A stretch of DNA of 64,000 nt from Berberis thunbergii (Eukaryota > Streptophyta > Magnoliopsida > Ranunculales > Berberidaceae), in assembly GCA_003290165.1 (NCBI GenBank), contig QNQO01000448.1, positions 372,001-436,000 of the forward strand. Direction: 5' to 3'. Both the position numbers and the translations under genes were made by a program. Below are positions 11,119 to 22,175 of this stretch, in pieces. How positions within the stretch are numbered: position 1 is the stretch's first letter; each line of letters begins with the position of its first letter. Under the pieces are notes generated by a model. The model made no database searches, was not told where the DNA came from, and saw only the letters and a list, made by a program, of their open reading frames with translations.

Positions 11119-12074
11119 GGATCCAATCAATTGGGTCACTGGAAATTCAAGGAGAATTTGGAAGCTTGTAGAGGAAACAAATTGACCTAGTTGATAGCGA
11201 TGGTGTAAAGATCAATTTTCTTTTGTGGGTCGAGCAAATTCTCTGGCCAATCTTTTCAGGTTAACTTCTTTTAATGGATTCTTTCAAATCAATATAACTT
11301 ACTACCTATTTCTGTTTGAAGATAAAATCTCCGCTCAATGTAGGAAGTATGCTTGCCTTGGATAATCCCTTTATTTCAACTGCTGCAGAAAGCAATATTC
11401 AAACCACATAATTATATTTGGTTCCATTCATTAAACTAGGTAAGCATGTATGTATCAAATTTCCATTTGTTTAATTGAAAAGTCCCCTTTTTGTGTAAGA
11501 TAATGGAGCTTGTAATATGTTACTCAGATATGTCTTACATCGACACAAAACCGACATCAAGGATCAAGGGCACTGAATGGATTAAATCAAACTCAGGCTT
11601 TAAAAGTTTCTCAAGTTACTTTACTCTGTGAGTAATTGTCCTTTCAGAGTAAGTATAACATTATTCAGCTTCCTATTTCAGTTAAAGTTGTTTGCATTTA
11701 CTTATGTGTACCTCAGTTGAATTTGTACACAATCATGGTGTACTTCAGTAACAAGATTCTCTCAGATGAATTTCTTTAGGCAACACTAATTTCATTCTTG
11801 GTATAAAAGAAAAAGAAGTGACACTATTCCATTGTCACTGAAGTTAAAATCTAAAATTGCACTTATAGTTCACTTTTTTTTACCGTTTCAGTTAGATTCC
11901 TTGATCAGATTTTGCAATAGATCCCTTTTTCATTCACTTGATTGGGTTAGAACAAGTTTTTTTAATGGATTTTATATCCGAGATTGTTTACCAAGTTTCT
12001 GCCTTATGAAAAAAATTTCATTGATTAGAATTTAAAAACTTTTCACTAACTAATTACAATATGGTCAATTGCAG

Positions 12075-12143
12075 GCTTCTCTGAAGACAGAGTGGGAGAA
12101 GAAAAAAGAGATGTATTTCCCCATGAAAAAGTATGACATCAAG
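12075..12143 (+). other. Exon-like segment, protein not recognised
   Basis: A 69-bp open segment is preceded by TTGCAG and followed by GTGTAA. It encodes a highly charged peptide containing KTEWEKKKEMYFPMKKYDIK. The splice-like borders and codon composition suggest another captured exon in element A, but I cannot name the protein. Confidence 0.4.
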
Positions 12144-13469
12144 GTGTAACTGATGCTCTGTCTTAGATATAATTTTGTGTTGTTCCATCTAGGATGATTT
12201 TGACAGCAGACTTAGATGCAGATTGGTCATTTTCCTTTTATCTTTTTTTTTATCCAGAACAAAACAAGCATTTGAATTTGAACTTGTCATTTTTCATATC
12301 ATGGCTTGTCTCGTCTGGAGTTATTTTCATTTTGAACATCGAAAACTACAAGAGTCATTGTGTTTTGAACTTGCAGTAGCCATGTTTAATTTGTTGCAGC
12401 ATTTTTCATACTAGGAATGTTCTTCAACTAAAGACACTGACCTTGGTGCAAATTTAATATTTTTCAAAAATTTATACTTGAGAAATTTTGCTTGCATTGG
12501 CTTCAAGTAGCTGCAAATTTTTCATGAACAATTTACATCTGGCAAAAACCCTTGAAGAGTGTTATCCTCTAAGCAACTCTTGACTTCATGGGGCACAAAT
12601 CCTTAGTATCCAGGTTCACTTCCTCTAGTTTCTATTTTATATTCTTATTTCTATTTTGAATTTCAAGTTGGCTGTATGGTTGCATCCATTTATATTCAAG
12701 TTATGTCATTAATTAACTGAATTATATGCCACTTTTTGTTGACTTAATTATCTTATCTTCGATTCTTATTGTTTTGTTTATTCTTTGAGTTTTCATGTAT
12801 TTCCAGTTTTTCAAGTGTCATTCTTCTTCCAATCTTTTGAATATTGATAATCCAAATGAAAGATTCTTGATTAATTTGACTGTAAGGAATGGATCTCTAT
12901 TGTCTGTCCTGCATCCCTCCATACCTTGTAAATTAATTTGACACGTTTTTGTTTTCAGCACTTATAGAAAGAAAATTTTCTCCTATGATATGGTGGATAT
13001 TTAATTTCGTTGAAATTGTTCTTCGTCTGATGGACTTTGTTCCACAGATGGATATTTAAATTTTGATTTTGGTGTTTGGCGAAGTAGGAGAAAAAGTTGA
13101 AGTGCTTTTGATAGTATTTTGGGGTCACTAAAGGCTGATCAGGTGCTGGACAGAGTTGTGGCTAAAGGCTGCAAAAAATATTTCTCTCCTGCTTCAGTTG
13201 GCAACTAAAGTTGATCTTGCTTTTAATATGTAGTGTTTCTATTCCTTTTTTTTTAATTAGACTTGTTCGATCCTTTCCTTGATATTCATGTAGCATTGAT
13301 CAAAATATGATGACTTGTGGTCTTCATCGTGGTATATTTTGCTGATTAGCTTACCATATAAATCTGTTCAGTGCTCAGGTTTTAACTGTCGATACAGTGT
13401 GTTTGGGATTTTTCAAGGGCTGTTTTTATTGACCCAGTTTTGTTTGATTTTCTCTCTAATATAATTCAG

Positions 13470-13523
13470 GTATTATAGTACGCCAACAGGCAAGAGACTG
13501 TGTTCAATGGTGGAGGTCCAGAA
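13470..13523 (+). pseudogene. Methyl-CpG-binding-domain protein, exon a
   Basis: After a TTCAG acceptor, the segment encodes YYSTPTGKRLCSMVEVQK, matching the plant MBD domain, in which the conserved pattern is YY-TPSGKK-RS--E-QKYL. The donor is GTATGT at 13524, so the last Lys codon is completed by the first base of the next exon (13673). The MBD domain reads methylated cytosine in nuclear chromatin. Only a small part of the gene is present. A short AT dinucleotide run (about 13555-13570) lies in the following intron. Confidence 0.8.
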
Positions 13524-13717
13524 GTATGTCTATTATGTTCACAGTTCACTAGAAATATATATATATATATTTTGTGCATATAATTTCTCCCTGATGGCTT
13601 ACCACTTAAGTTTGGTTCAATCTTGTTTTGGAAACACTTTCTCAACTTGCTCTTACATTCCCTATTGTGCAGGTTTCTGCTTGAACATCCAGAGTATCTC
13701 CAAGCTGGGTGACTATG

Positions 13718-14120
13718 CACTACACCAAAAGGCCAGTTTAACTACGTCGAGTTGGCCAGGGTTCTAAACCGTTGGTTTATTTGCCACGGCCAAAAACCGT
13801 AGCTATAAGTACCAACGGCTTAAAACCGTGGGTAAAATAAACCTGACCACGACTTAAAACTGTTGGTATATTTGGAACGGCTACAAACCGTGGCTAGTAG
13901 TAGCAACGGCTTCAAACCGTGGGTACTATTAGCAACGGTTCAAAACCGTTGCAAAAAAAAATTTAGCAATGGTTTCAAACCGTGACTATATATAGCAACG
14001 GCTAAAAACCGTGGCTAAATAAATTACACCAAAAGGGTTGCCACTGTTTTAAACCGTGGCTAAACTTGCCAACGGTGTATAATCGTGGCTAAACTCGCCA
14101 ACGGTTTAAAATCGTAGCTA
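13718..14120. repeat. Left end of element B with duplicated terminus
   Basis: A subterminal array of about ten AAACCGTGGCTA-type motifs in both orientations. A second copy of the terminal word, TTACACCAAAAGG, appears at 14025 and is followed by fresh array sequence, so the left end seems to be doubled. Confidence 0.8.
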
Positions 14121-14154
14121 TCTGATTTACACTTTTGCAATTTGGTGAAAATAT

Positions 14155-14184
14155 TTTCGCGCTTTGGAGGGAGTAGTTTCGCGC
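14155..14184 (+). promoter_or_regulatory. Two TTTCGCGC (E2F-like) motifs, element B
   Basis: TTTCGCGC at 14155-14162 and 14177-14184. The second is followed by TTTGGCGAAAAAAATTGG, the same word as in element A at about 9468-9487. They lie just inside the left array and ahead of a pyrimidine- and purine-rich leader-like region (14215-14450). Confidence 0.4.
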
Positions 14185-15535
14185 TTTGGCGAAAAAAATT
14201 GGGGAGAAATAGGTTCTCACTCTCTCCATAGCTCCTCTTCACAAGCACGGATTCTCGAACCAGAGAAGAAGAAGAACTCAAGAAAGAGAGGACGATTTCT
14301 TTCTTCTTATTCTTTTTCTTTAGATCTTGAGAGAACCGAACTGAAGAACATGAAATTGGAACTCCATTGTCAGTTTCTTCCTTCCAGTCGATTTCTTTCT
14401 CTCTCTATCCAAATCACAAGTAGAAGAAGCATCTAAGCATCTCACCCCCTTCAGCTAGTAATAATCGCGTTGGAACCCCAGGTTGGCCCATTCTTCCAAA
14501 TCTCAGTTTCTCTTTCACTCATGCTCACTATCAACCATTGGGTATCTTTCTAATCAACCACAAAATCAACCAAATGATCACAGCAAGAAATGGGTTTGTT
14601 TTTCTGTCGAAACTAATTCGTGGGTTTAGTTTTATTTTTGGTAATAGTTTCTCAACTGGTCTGTTTGGTTGAGTTGGCTCTGTATTCCTTAATTGGGTTG
14701 TTTTTTGTTTTATCAAAGTGTTGTTTTTTTCTTTTCATCATTAATTGTGGTTTGTTTTTCTTCTTGTTTACATGCCACTGTTGAATTCTTGTTGTTTGTG
14801 TTTGTACTATGGCTGTTTGGCTTCATATGAATGAATCATCACTTTTTCTTAGGGGTTTTCATTTACATCTTCACCATATAAGTCAAATTGCATTGTACAA
14901 TTCGATCTCCGGTGCTTGCTCTCAATCCACTCTCCTATTCTTGTTGTCTTAGTTTTGGGCTTATACCCAATCTGTACTGAGATGACAGCTCAATGTTTCA
15001 GATAATTGAAGGTCGACCAAATCTTGAAGACAATATATAATGGTTTCTATAACTAGATTGGGTGTTTACTGATGCATTGAGATCATAGTAATTCTCTTAG
15101 GAACGGTGCTGACACTTTGTCTTTTATAGACTCATTGAGAGCATATTCTATTACAGGTATTGGATTTTCACAAAATTATTTTGTTAAAATGCTGGTCTTG
15201 TTTGTTCAATTCAGAAGGTCATTCTGATCTTATAGAAGCTTGGGCCAACCATGCCTTTTTACTGTCACCTGTTAGTTTGAATTTGTGATTTACTTGAAGG
15301 ATACTACAATACTCGAGTGGCGAGCAATCTTTCAAAAATGTGGGGGATTTTCACTATATTTCAAACAGTCTATTGTTATACGTTTGTTATGTTATTAGTA
15401 TTACTGTGGAAATCTGATTTAATTTACCTTAACACTCACGTTTTTATGTGTTCCAGAGCTTGATCACCTTGTTTACCAGCAATGATTGGTTAACACTCTG
15501 ATTTTGGACTGGAAGGGTTCAATTGAGATAGTAGA
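14185..15535 (+). other. Leader and intron-like sequence of element B
   Basis: The first 250 bp are rich in TCTTC and AAGAAG, like a plant 5' leader. The rest is T-rich and intron-like. No protein match was recognised. Confidence 0.35.
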
Positions 15536-15655
15536 ATGGAGAGGAAAAGGGTGGATGAATTTGAACCTGGATCAGTTCCACCTGTGAGACAAGTGGACAG
15601 ATTCGGGTTCGTAAAGCAAAGAAGTAAACTCCCCCGATGGTCAACCCAGGATTAG
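15536..15655 (+). pseudogene. Possible TBC/RabGAP-type N-terminus (weak)
   Basis: An ATG at 15536 opens 39 codons containing FEPGSVPPVRQVDRFGFVKQ. A proline-rich lead into a DRFGF-K motif recalls the N-terminus of plant TBC-domain Rab-GAP proteins. A likely donor precedes the stop (AAGAAG|TAAAC has lost GT). The match is short and made from memory, so it should be treated as a suggestion. It would supply a start codon for a chimeric transcript. Confidence 0.3.
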
Positions 15656-16333
15656 GTCTGCGATTGATCAAGAGAGGTGGGTTTTTAATTGTTGGAGCTG
15701 ATAATTATTTCTCATTTGTTCATAGTTTCATTTGTCTACAATAGGAAACGATTTTATGAAATTATCATGTGGTGGTTCTTATTTTGTTCCTGTCTATATG
15801 CTTTGTTGAATTATTGAAGTGCTGAACAATTGGTATTAGCTTGAAAAAAATGTCAAACATAATTTTATCGAGTGTGATCATGTTGGTAAGATGCATCATA
15901 ATTGAAAGAACCTTGTCTTTCTCTTCCTCCATTGAGATGACACCAAAATGTTTCTTCACTTTCCACAAAAATAGATCAGTTCCTTCGCATCCCTGAACCA
16001 ACCATTGTCTTGGGCTCTAAAATCTTTAATCTTGTGTTTTTGTACTTGGACGGGAACATTGTTACCATTGCTTGTTTCAACAAAGCCCAATCGTCCTTCA
16101 AAATATCACTTGAACAAGTACGGCTGCTTGTAGCTGCCATAGAGGAGCGAAAAGGGGATACATTGTCAGCACTTGCTTGTGCATAATCAATATCATGATC
16201 TAACGTGTACTTAAATTTACCAAAAACGTTAATGTTTTAATTGTATTTTCTCATTCTCATTAATCTGTATGGTAATTTATAATTAGAAGATGTCTCAAGA
16301 TGGTTATTTCTGAATGTTTTTTGTTGGTTTCAG
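15656..16333. other. Intron-like stretch, nothing certain
   Basis: No firm match. A minus-strand frame at 15765-16001 (about 78 codons, containing SMEEEKDKVLSIMMHLTNM) looks protein-like in composition but was not recognised. Confidence 0.3.
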
Positions 16334-16405
16334 GCAAGGAAGAAAATTGTCAAAGGCATGAAGGGTCATATAGGAAAGATAGCTCAAGATCAATATGGGA
16401 GCATG
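16334..16405 (+). pseudogene. Pumilio homolog 24-like exon
   Basis: A 24-codon exon between a TTTCAG acceptor and a GTAATG donor encodes ARKKIVKGMKGHIGKIAQDQ followed by YGSM. It matches a PUF-repeat segment of the nucleolar APUM24/PUF6 family, which binds pre-rRNA and serves ribosome maturation. Splice borders are intact and there is no stop. Only one small exon of a much larger protein is present. Confidence 0.7.
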
Positions 16406-16891
16406 GTAATGATGGCCTTCAGATTTTTCCTGTTTAGATTTGCATGGTTGTCATTTCTTCTTTAGGAAGCACACATTGACATTTGTTTTTTTTAGCCTCC
16501 TAATGAGAGTTTCCTGTACTTCATCTGTGGCATCTTTAATTGAATTAGAGCTTAGTATTTTTTTGATTTTAAACCTAAGGTTGCTTTCGATTGTTGGGTC
16601 TAAACATCATAAAATTTTCAGTGAAACACTTGTATGGAATTCGTACCCCTTGCAGCCATATGTTTGTAAGTCTCCCTTTCCTTTTTTGACATCTGTCACT
16701 TTTGGTGTCTGTAGAGTTCTTGTTCGAAGCCTAGAATGTTATGGTAATCCAGTGGGAGGTTACAGTGTAGTCGAATGTAACTGTGAAGGATAATAATTGA
16801 ATTCTGAATAAAATAGTCTGGTCCTTGCTTTCTGATTTTTATGTTGAAATTAAATGAGTTTATTCAAATTATCAAAGTTTTGTCGTTGCAG

Positions 16892-16956
16892 GTTTCTGTC
16901 AGAGTGGTTGTGCTGCAATTGTGGATTCTGGGACATCCTTGCTTGCTGGTCCAACT
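16892..16956 (+). pseudogene. Aspartic proteinase (phytepsin-like) exon
   Basis: The exon lies between TTGCAG and GTATGT and encodes GFCQSGCAAIVDSGTSLLAG followed by PT. It contains the second catalytic motif DSGTS of pepsin-type plant vacuolar aspartic proteinases. The preceding intron region (16440-16890) has no recognisable coding match. The fragment alone cannot be catalytic, because the first DTGS lobe is absent. Confidence 0.85.
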
Positions 16957-17090
16957 GTATGTCTTCATACCTTTTAGAAATTTGTTTAAGGATCTTCAGT
17001 TGTAGTTCGCATTTTGTTTAAGGATAATTTGGAATTGGTTGACATTGTTTCTGGAATTTGTTATTCTTGTTGATGTTTGGTTAAATGCAG

Positions 17091-17919
17091 GTTGGGTATA
17101 CACCCGATTACCTATTTCTACTACAAACAATCCTCAGATCAGATCCCCAGGTATTTTGCAATGTCTGATGCATGTAAATTTTGCTGTTAAGCCATCTTAA
17201 ATAAACATGATCAACATTCTAGGATACAGTGTGTTGAAATTATTCATGGTGTGTTGGGACAATCATCAAATCTTGGTTCATTTTCAAATTTCATGGACTT
17301 GTGCTTCTATGTTTATCAAGTAAATGCTAAAAGCAGCCAGTTATCAGGAGCTATGTTTAGGTTGAATGTGTTGAAGCCAGAATTACCAGAGCATGGTTTT
17401 CTTCAAACAAAGGTTGATATAGTTTTTCAATGAAGTTATTATGGTGTATGTTCTTTCATTCAACCTAAGTCAACATTAAACACATGATTTTCCTTCTATG
17501 CAGGTCCTGGAGATCAATCTAGTGACATTTCCAAATGTAGCTGATGCCATATTGGCCAATGGAATGTTCAGTCACTATGACCGTCCTAGAATTGCACAGC
17601 TCTGTGAAAAGGCTGGTCTTTATATTCGTGCTCTTCAGGTATTTGATTTACATTTGTATGCGGGTAAAACCTTTTGTTATGGTGTAAGATGTTTATTCTT
17701 TGTTTGTGTGCCTCCCTGCAGCATTACACTGAGTTATCGGATATTAAACGTGTCTTTGTGAATACTCATGCAATTGAGCCCCAGGTTTGTAAAGTTTAAT
17801 ACTCATACTTTGGCTTGAGAGTAGTGCATGTAATGTTATTCTAAAATAAGGGTGTTGTCCAATCACTTGTAGAGTTCTTTGGAACCCTTTCCAGGGAGTG
17901 GACATTGGAATGTATGAAG
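17091..17919 (+). pseudogene. Clathrin heavy chain, five partial exons
   Basis: Five segments match plant clathrin heavy chain, the coat subunit of vesicles: 17091-17150 (VGYTPDYLFLLQTIL), 17361-17412 (LKPELPEHGFLQTK), 17504-17638 (45 codons, includes [14 protein letters not shown] and [17 protein letters not shown]), 17722-17784 ([18 protein letters not shown]) and 17863-17919 (SLVEFFGTLSREW). The order is the native one. Donors after exons 1-4 are GT, and acceptors AG precede exons 1-4. The last acceptor reads AA and that exon soon meets a stop, so it is decaying. The exon expected between the first and second segments is missing. The protein-level conservation is striking for a non-functional copy. 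Confidence 0.92.
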
Positions 17920-18498
17920 AGGCTGCCAAGTTTTAATCACAAATGATCTATAAATGACTTCTAAGCAAGTTCTATAACTAGTTACCTATTGTTCTAAGGT
18001 CTGCCTGGTATTAAAATTGGTAGGATTTCATGAAGTTTGGATGCTGCAGGTTCTAAGGTCTGCATGTTCTAATGTTCATCCTATTGTTAAGCATTTCAAG
18101 TTGTTGTCTGTATAGTGTATACAGTACAGATATGTTGATTTTTTAAGTATATGCTGCCTGTAATGCTTCCATTTATCCCTTCTAGTTCCAGCTATGCTGA
18201 TTTTTTAAGTAGTTTTGAATGGAAATAAGTATATGCTGCCTGGTCTTTGTTAGTTTCCTTTCAAATTTTTTTTGTTTTTTTGACAAAGTAAGTTTTGTTG
18301 TCAGGATGGTAGAAACTCCAATATTGGATACTTGTCCTAAAAAGTCGCATTTTCTTTGTGCATTCAAGTTGAAACTGTTACCCAGTTTAGTGTTGTACTA
18401 CAGAAGCTGCTCTTGCAAGGTATTGCTGGTGCTTTTTGTTCATTTGTTTAAGATTATGAACTTCGAGTATCCAAGTCCTAACCGAATTTCTCATGCAG

Positions 18499-18551
18499 GT
18501 CTTGATATTACGATTCTTGGATCCAATGATTTCTATTCATACCGGAATCAG
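18499..18551 (+). other. Exon-like segment, protein not recognised
   Basis: It lies between ATGCAG and GTATCT and encodes LDITILGSNDFYSYRNQ. It looks like a further captured exon. A second candidate at about 18303-18370 (after TTGTCAG) encodes ETPILDTCPKKSHFLCAF. Neither was assigned. Confidence 0.35.
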
Positions 18552-18867
18552 GTATCTTTACATTCTCTTCAAATATTCTACCTATCATGTGGTTAGTTGA
18601 AGTGATAAATTTTGAGCATTAATCTAGCCTTTTAGTTTCTTCACTTCAGCTGTCTCATGTAAAACATGCCCTGAGGATACAAAAGTTTGATTGCTTTATC
18701 TAGAATGTGTTTTTTTCCTCTTCTTCTTACTTTTTTTTTGTTCAGCATAATAAGAATGGAATTGAGTAACCAATTAGAATGGATACTTCAGTTAGCTCTT
18801 ATGTCATGAATCAAACCAGTAAATACGATCATGCAATATTCTTCTGTCAGTTTCTAGGGCTTTATTT

Positions 18868-18970
18868 CATTAGTTGTATATGTCGGTGACTTAGTTGTTA
18901 CCGGGGTATGTAAGAATATCCATACAAAGGGTTTGGTTCCTCTCGAGCACTTTTTGGGTATAGAAGTATG
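18868..18970 (+). pseudogene. Ty1/copia reverse-transcriptase scrap inside element B
   Basis: One frame encodes LVVYVGDLVVTG followed after a gap by LEHFLGIEV, matching the YVDD active-site block and the YFLGIE block of plant copia RT. The first catalytic Asp is replaced by Gly and a stop follows. It is a small piece of a retrotransposon inserted into, or carried by, element B. Confidence 0.65.
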
Positions 18971-20127
18971 AGATTCAACCATGAGAATAAATTTCTAACT
19001 AAGAAAGTAAAGCATATACTCAAATCTATGAAAATTGGGAGGATTGCTAAAGTTGGTATGGAACTATGGAAGTAAATTGAATAAGAAACAAGCAACACTC
19101 GACTTCTTCTACTCATGCATTTAAGTTCTCCTAAGAGAACATTTTGAACTTACCTACAGGAAGTTACATCTTACACTATTCTATACTTTGGAGGACTGCA
19201 CATGAATCCATTCAACGGTAATGGGATTGCAACGTAACAAGTTTGCTTGCCTATCCTCAAGTCTAATCTAGTACAAAGAAGAAACCCATAGGAAGAAACA
19301 CATCTTCTAATGTTACCGTAGCAGTTTTCTTGATCATAACTACTAACTGGATCGTATTTGTTTAGTTTGTTTGGTTTTTTCATTTTTTCTGGTAGAAAAA
19401 ACCCAGCATAAGGAATGCATAGATATGTTAGGCATGTCACTGAAAAATCTCAACTATATCCATAATTTTCTCAAAAAGTGACTTCACCAAATAATAACAC
19501 CCAATTCAACAAACATACTTCAGAGCAATTACCAAACGGACGTGTAACCACTGCTAAAAACAAAACCAAACAAGTTGCTGCTGAAACAGAACCTGATAGG
19601 GCTGCTGCTGAAAACAGAGCAATTACCTACTACTGCAAACAGAAAAAAAAAAAAACCAAAATGCCCTGAAACCGCCCCTCTTTGTTCTTCGTTCCTTGAA
19701 TATTTATGTCATAATGATTGTTATGAAAATTTTCACATTCTAATATTAGCTTGATATCATTAAATATTTGCTAAGTTTCATGTAAGTGACATATCGAATA
19801 AAGTTTGATTATGAATAGGAAGAAATATGAAATATAAAAGAGAAAAAACCAAAAGGGAAAAGAAAAACAGAATTGTCGCACAGTGGTGCGTATTGTTTCT
19901 CATCAACTTGAATCCGAATTTTTCCTTGTCAAATATGTGTTCATTCAGAACAGAATGGTTATATGGTATCTCTTTGGATATTCCTAAATCTACTATTTTT
20001 AGATTTTAGAAGCTGTGTTGTGCCATATGGTACACATATACATGCACAGGAACAGGTTGCCTTCTGGTCTATTTGCAACATGGTGCTCACTCTCTTTATC
20101 CTTCTGTATTTGCATCAAAATAAACAG
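18971..20127. other. Unassigned interior of element B
   Basis: No firm match. An open stretch at 19478-19669 is low-complexity (Lys, Thr, Asn). A short segment near 20005-20055 could be a captured piece, but it was not recognised. Confidence 0.35.
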
Positions 20128-20311
20128 ATTTTGATTGATGCTGTTGTCCATGCTGTAAATGAGGACTATGCTGAGATGGAAAATGATTTCACCAGACTTG
20201 GTTTTCTTGCTAGTGGATCGGATGTAGCTCCCATAGTTCCAGCTTTAGAAGCTATCTGGCAGAACTCATCTGGAAAAGGACTAGCAGATTTTAATTTTCG
20301 CAGTGTTACTG
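20128..20311 (+). pseudogene. ABC1-type (ABC1K/ADCK-like) kinase exon
   Basis: A 184-bp exon between AACAG and a GTAATG donor encodes 61 residues, including LIDAVVHAVNEDYAEMENDF, RLGFLASGSDV, ALEAIWQNSSGKGLADFNF and RSVTG. This matches the C-terminal region of plastid ABC1-like atypical kinases, which act in plastoglobules in prenyl-lipid metabolism. There is no stop or frameshift. The kinase core is absent, so no activity is expected. Confidence 0.85.
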
Positions 20312-20769
20312 GTAATGTTACTGGCAGAACCCACCTTTTTTGCATGATGTTAACGACAATCGTTGGATTTATTGGCATCTAGTAACCTAGGCAACTGATT
20401 GGCCTAACATGGAGGTGTTTTGAAAGGGACATCACCCAGTTGTATTAGGAATAATTATGTATTTGATTAAGTGATCATGTTGGAGGTTTGGAGCAATCAC
20501 GATGACCAATTGCTTGTAATATCTTGAATTATTATTGATAATTAATTTGTTTAATTCAGGCTGAATTAGAGCTGAATTAGTTCATCCAATTCATGATTCT
20601 TTTGTCTCATTTGTGTGGACTATGTGTAAGGTTTATTTGTTCAACAAGTCGCAAAGAGGCCTAAGATCAACAAACAATTACAAGATACAAGAACTGCATT
20701 GGCTTAACACCGTGACCAAAAAAAAATTTAAAAAATTAAAAATAAAAATAAAAAAATAAAATAAAATAT

Positions 20770-21136
20770 TTTGCCACAGCTTAAAACCGTGGCTAATGTT
20801 TGCAACGGCTAAAAATCGTGGCTAGTACTGGCCACGGCTTAAAACCGTTGCTAAAGCTGTTACAACGGTTTAGAACCGTGGCTAACTTGCAACGGTTTTA
20901 AGCCGTTGCTACTCCTGGCCACGGCTTAGAACCGTGGCTCAGATTGTTGCAACGGTTTATAATCGTGGCTAAATCATCAACCGTCCTCGAGATAAAACCG
21001 TTGCTAATATTTTAGCCACGGTTTTTAGCCGTTACTAGGGATTTAGCGACGCCTCTACAACCCATGGTTCTAAGCCGTGCCAATGGGTTACCCCCACAGT
21101 TTAAAACCGTTGCTAATGGCCATTTTTGGTGTAGTG
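20770..21136. repeat. Right subterminal array and TIR of element B
   Basis: About twelve AAACCGTGGCTA or AACGGTTT motifs in mixed orientation, ending in TTTTTGGTGTAGTG. Confidence 0.88.
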
Positions 21137-21194
21137 ATGTCTCAGTTTTCATTTCAAATACTGAAACCTTTACAGGAGAACTATGTCAACAAAG

Positions 21195-22175
21195 GTATGC
21201 CTAGTCTCTCTTCTATTATACTTATATTCCAGTCATTCTTGTTTGACAAGATGTACCTTACTAGAAAGTAGTAATAACTTTAGAAGTCTAATATAATGGA
21301 ATCTGGTTCTATGCGATTCTTTTACATGATCTTTTTTTTTCGTTCCTTAGGCTTTATTAATTTATTTTTAAAACACAATCTGAAAGCCAGATCTGGCATT
21401 TGTAAATCATTTCTTGACAAGAAAAGAAGGCTAATGGCATGCTTACTCTTGATCCTGAAATATCTCGAAACCTTATTTTGCCATAAATGCTTCGAAGGCT
21501 AATGACATGCTTACTCTTGCTTCTGATTTCAAGCTGATTTAACAAGTAGGCATTCAACAAATTAGAGCTGAAATGAAAATTGTTTTGATCATGTGGTCTC
21601 TGATTTCAGGCTGATTTATGAAAACACCCTGGTGCTTTCTTTGACTATGGTCTGTTTTGAAGTTTACATTACTAGTTTGTCCCTTTCTTTTACTTTGTGG
21701 CATGGTTAAAGTTTTAAATTGCTTGATGAATATTAGTGGTCTACAGTGTTTGAAAGCATGCTAAATGTCAATTCTCGTCAAGAGAAGTACCGAAAACGGA
21801 GGCATATTGATGATTTTGAGATTTCATATGATTTTGCAGTAAAAGTTTTATAGACAGATTTAGGGGCTTGAAACTACCATTGCTCTGATTCTTGGATCTG
21901 GCTGACGAGCTGACAATTTCTCATTTGCTGAAAAGTGGAATGAAGCCTTCAAACCAAAAATATTTTGGGGTTTAGTGGAATGAGCTGACAATTTTGTATC
22001 TTGAGCTTAAAACATTGCTCATGTTTTATGAATTTCACTGACTTATGAATACTTTTTAGTTAGCCCCTCCCCCCAAATAAAAAATATTAACATGTACTTT
22101 TTTCAAGTGTAAGTACACTTGACATTGATAGTTTTACATTTAATTAGTATTTTTATCTGCTTTTGCCCTAACCCC
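21195..22175. other. Interior of element A, intron-like
   Basis: T-rich sequence. A short internal direct repeat (AAGGCTAATG.CATGCTTACTCTTG at about 21428 and 21498) is visible. No protein match was recognised. Confidence 0.4.

Larger units (their letters stand above)
13718..21136. mobile_element. Pack-CACTA element B, nested in element A
   Basis: The left end is CACTACACCAAAAGG at 13718 and the right end is TTTTTGGTGTAGTG at 21136, with ATG duplicated on both sides. Subterminal arrays use the same AACGGCTTAAAACCGTGGCTA family as element A. The last 180 bp of the two elements are nearly collinear (GTCCTCGAG, GATTTAG.GACGCCTCTACA, GGGTTACCCCCAC in both), so the two are relatives. No transposase was recognised. 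The inside holds, all on the plus strand, fragments of a Pumilio-24-like protein, an aspartic proteinase, clathrin heavy chain and an ABC1-type kinase, plus a copia RT scrap. A possible TBC/RabGAP piece is less certain. Confidence 0.9.
13673..21194 (+). pseudogene. Methyl-CpG-binding-domain protein, exon b, split by element B
   Basis: The exon starts after GTGCAG with FLLEHPEYLQAG (13673-13717). It is interrupted by CACTA element B and resumes at 21137 with SQFSFQI-KPLQENYV, ending at a GTATGC donor after 21194. Both halves belong to one exon of an MBD-type protein. The ATG target duplication at 13715-13717 and 21137-21139 marks the break. A single-base loss near 13707 shifts the frame just before the insertion. 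This proves that the MBD fragment was already in element A when B arrived. Confidence 0.8.

Noticed and set aside
15765..16001. Minus-strand captured gene in element B
   Set aside because: Composition is protein-like, but no family or splice context supports it and all firm captured exons are on the plus strand.
16440..16793. Open frame of 117 codons inside element B
   Set aside because: It lies in an intron-like stretch between two captured exons, is rich in Phe, Leu and Ser and matches nothing recognisable.
19963..20382. Open frame of 139 codons taken as one gene
   Set aside because: Only the middle (20128-20311) matches an ABC1-type kinase exon; the ends run through introns.
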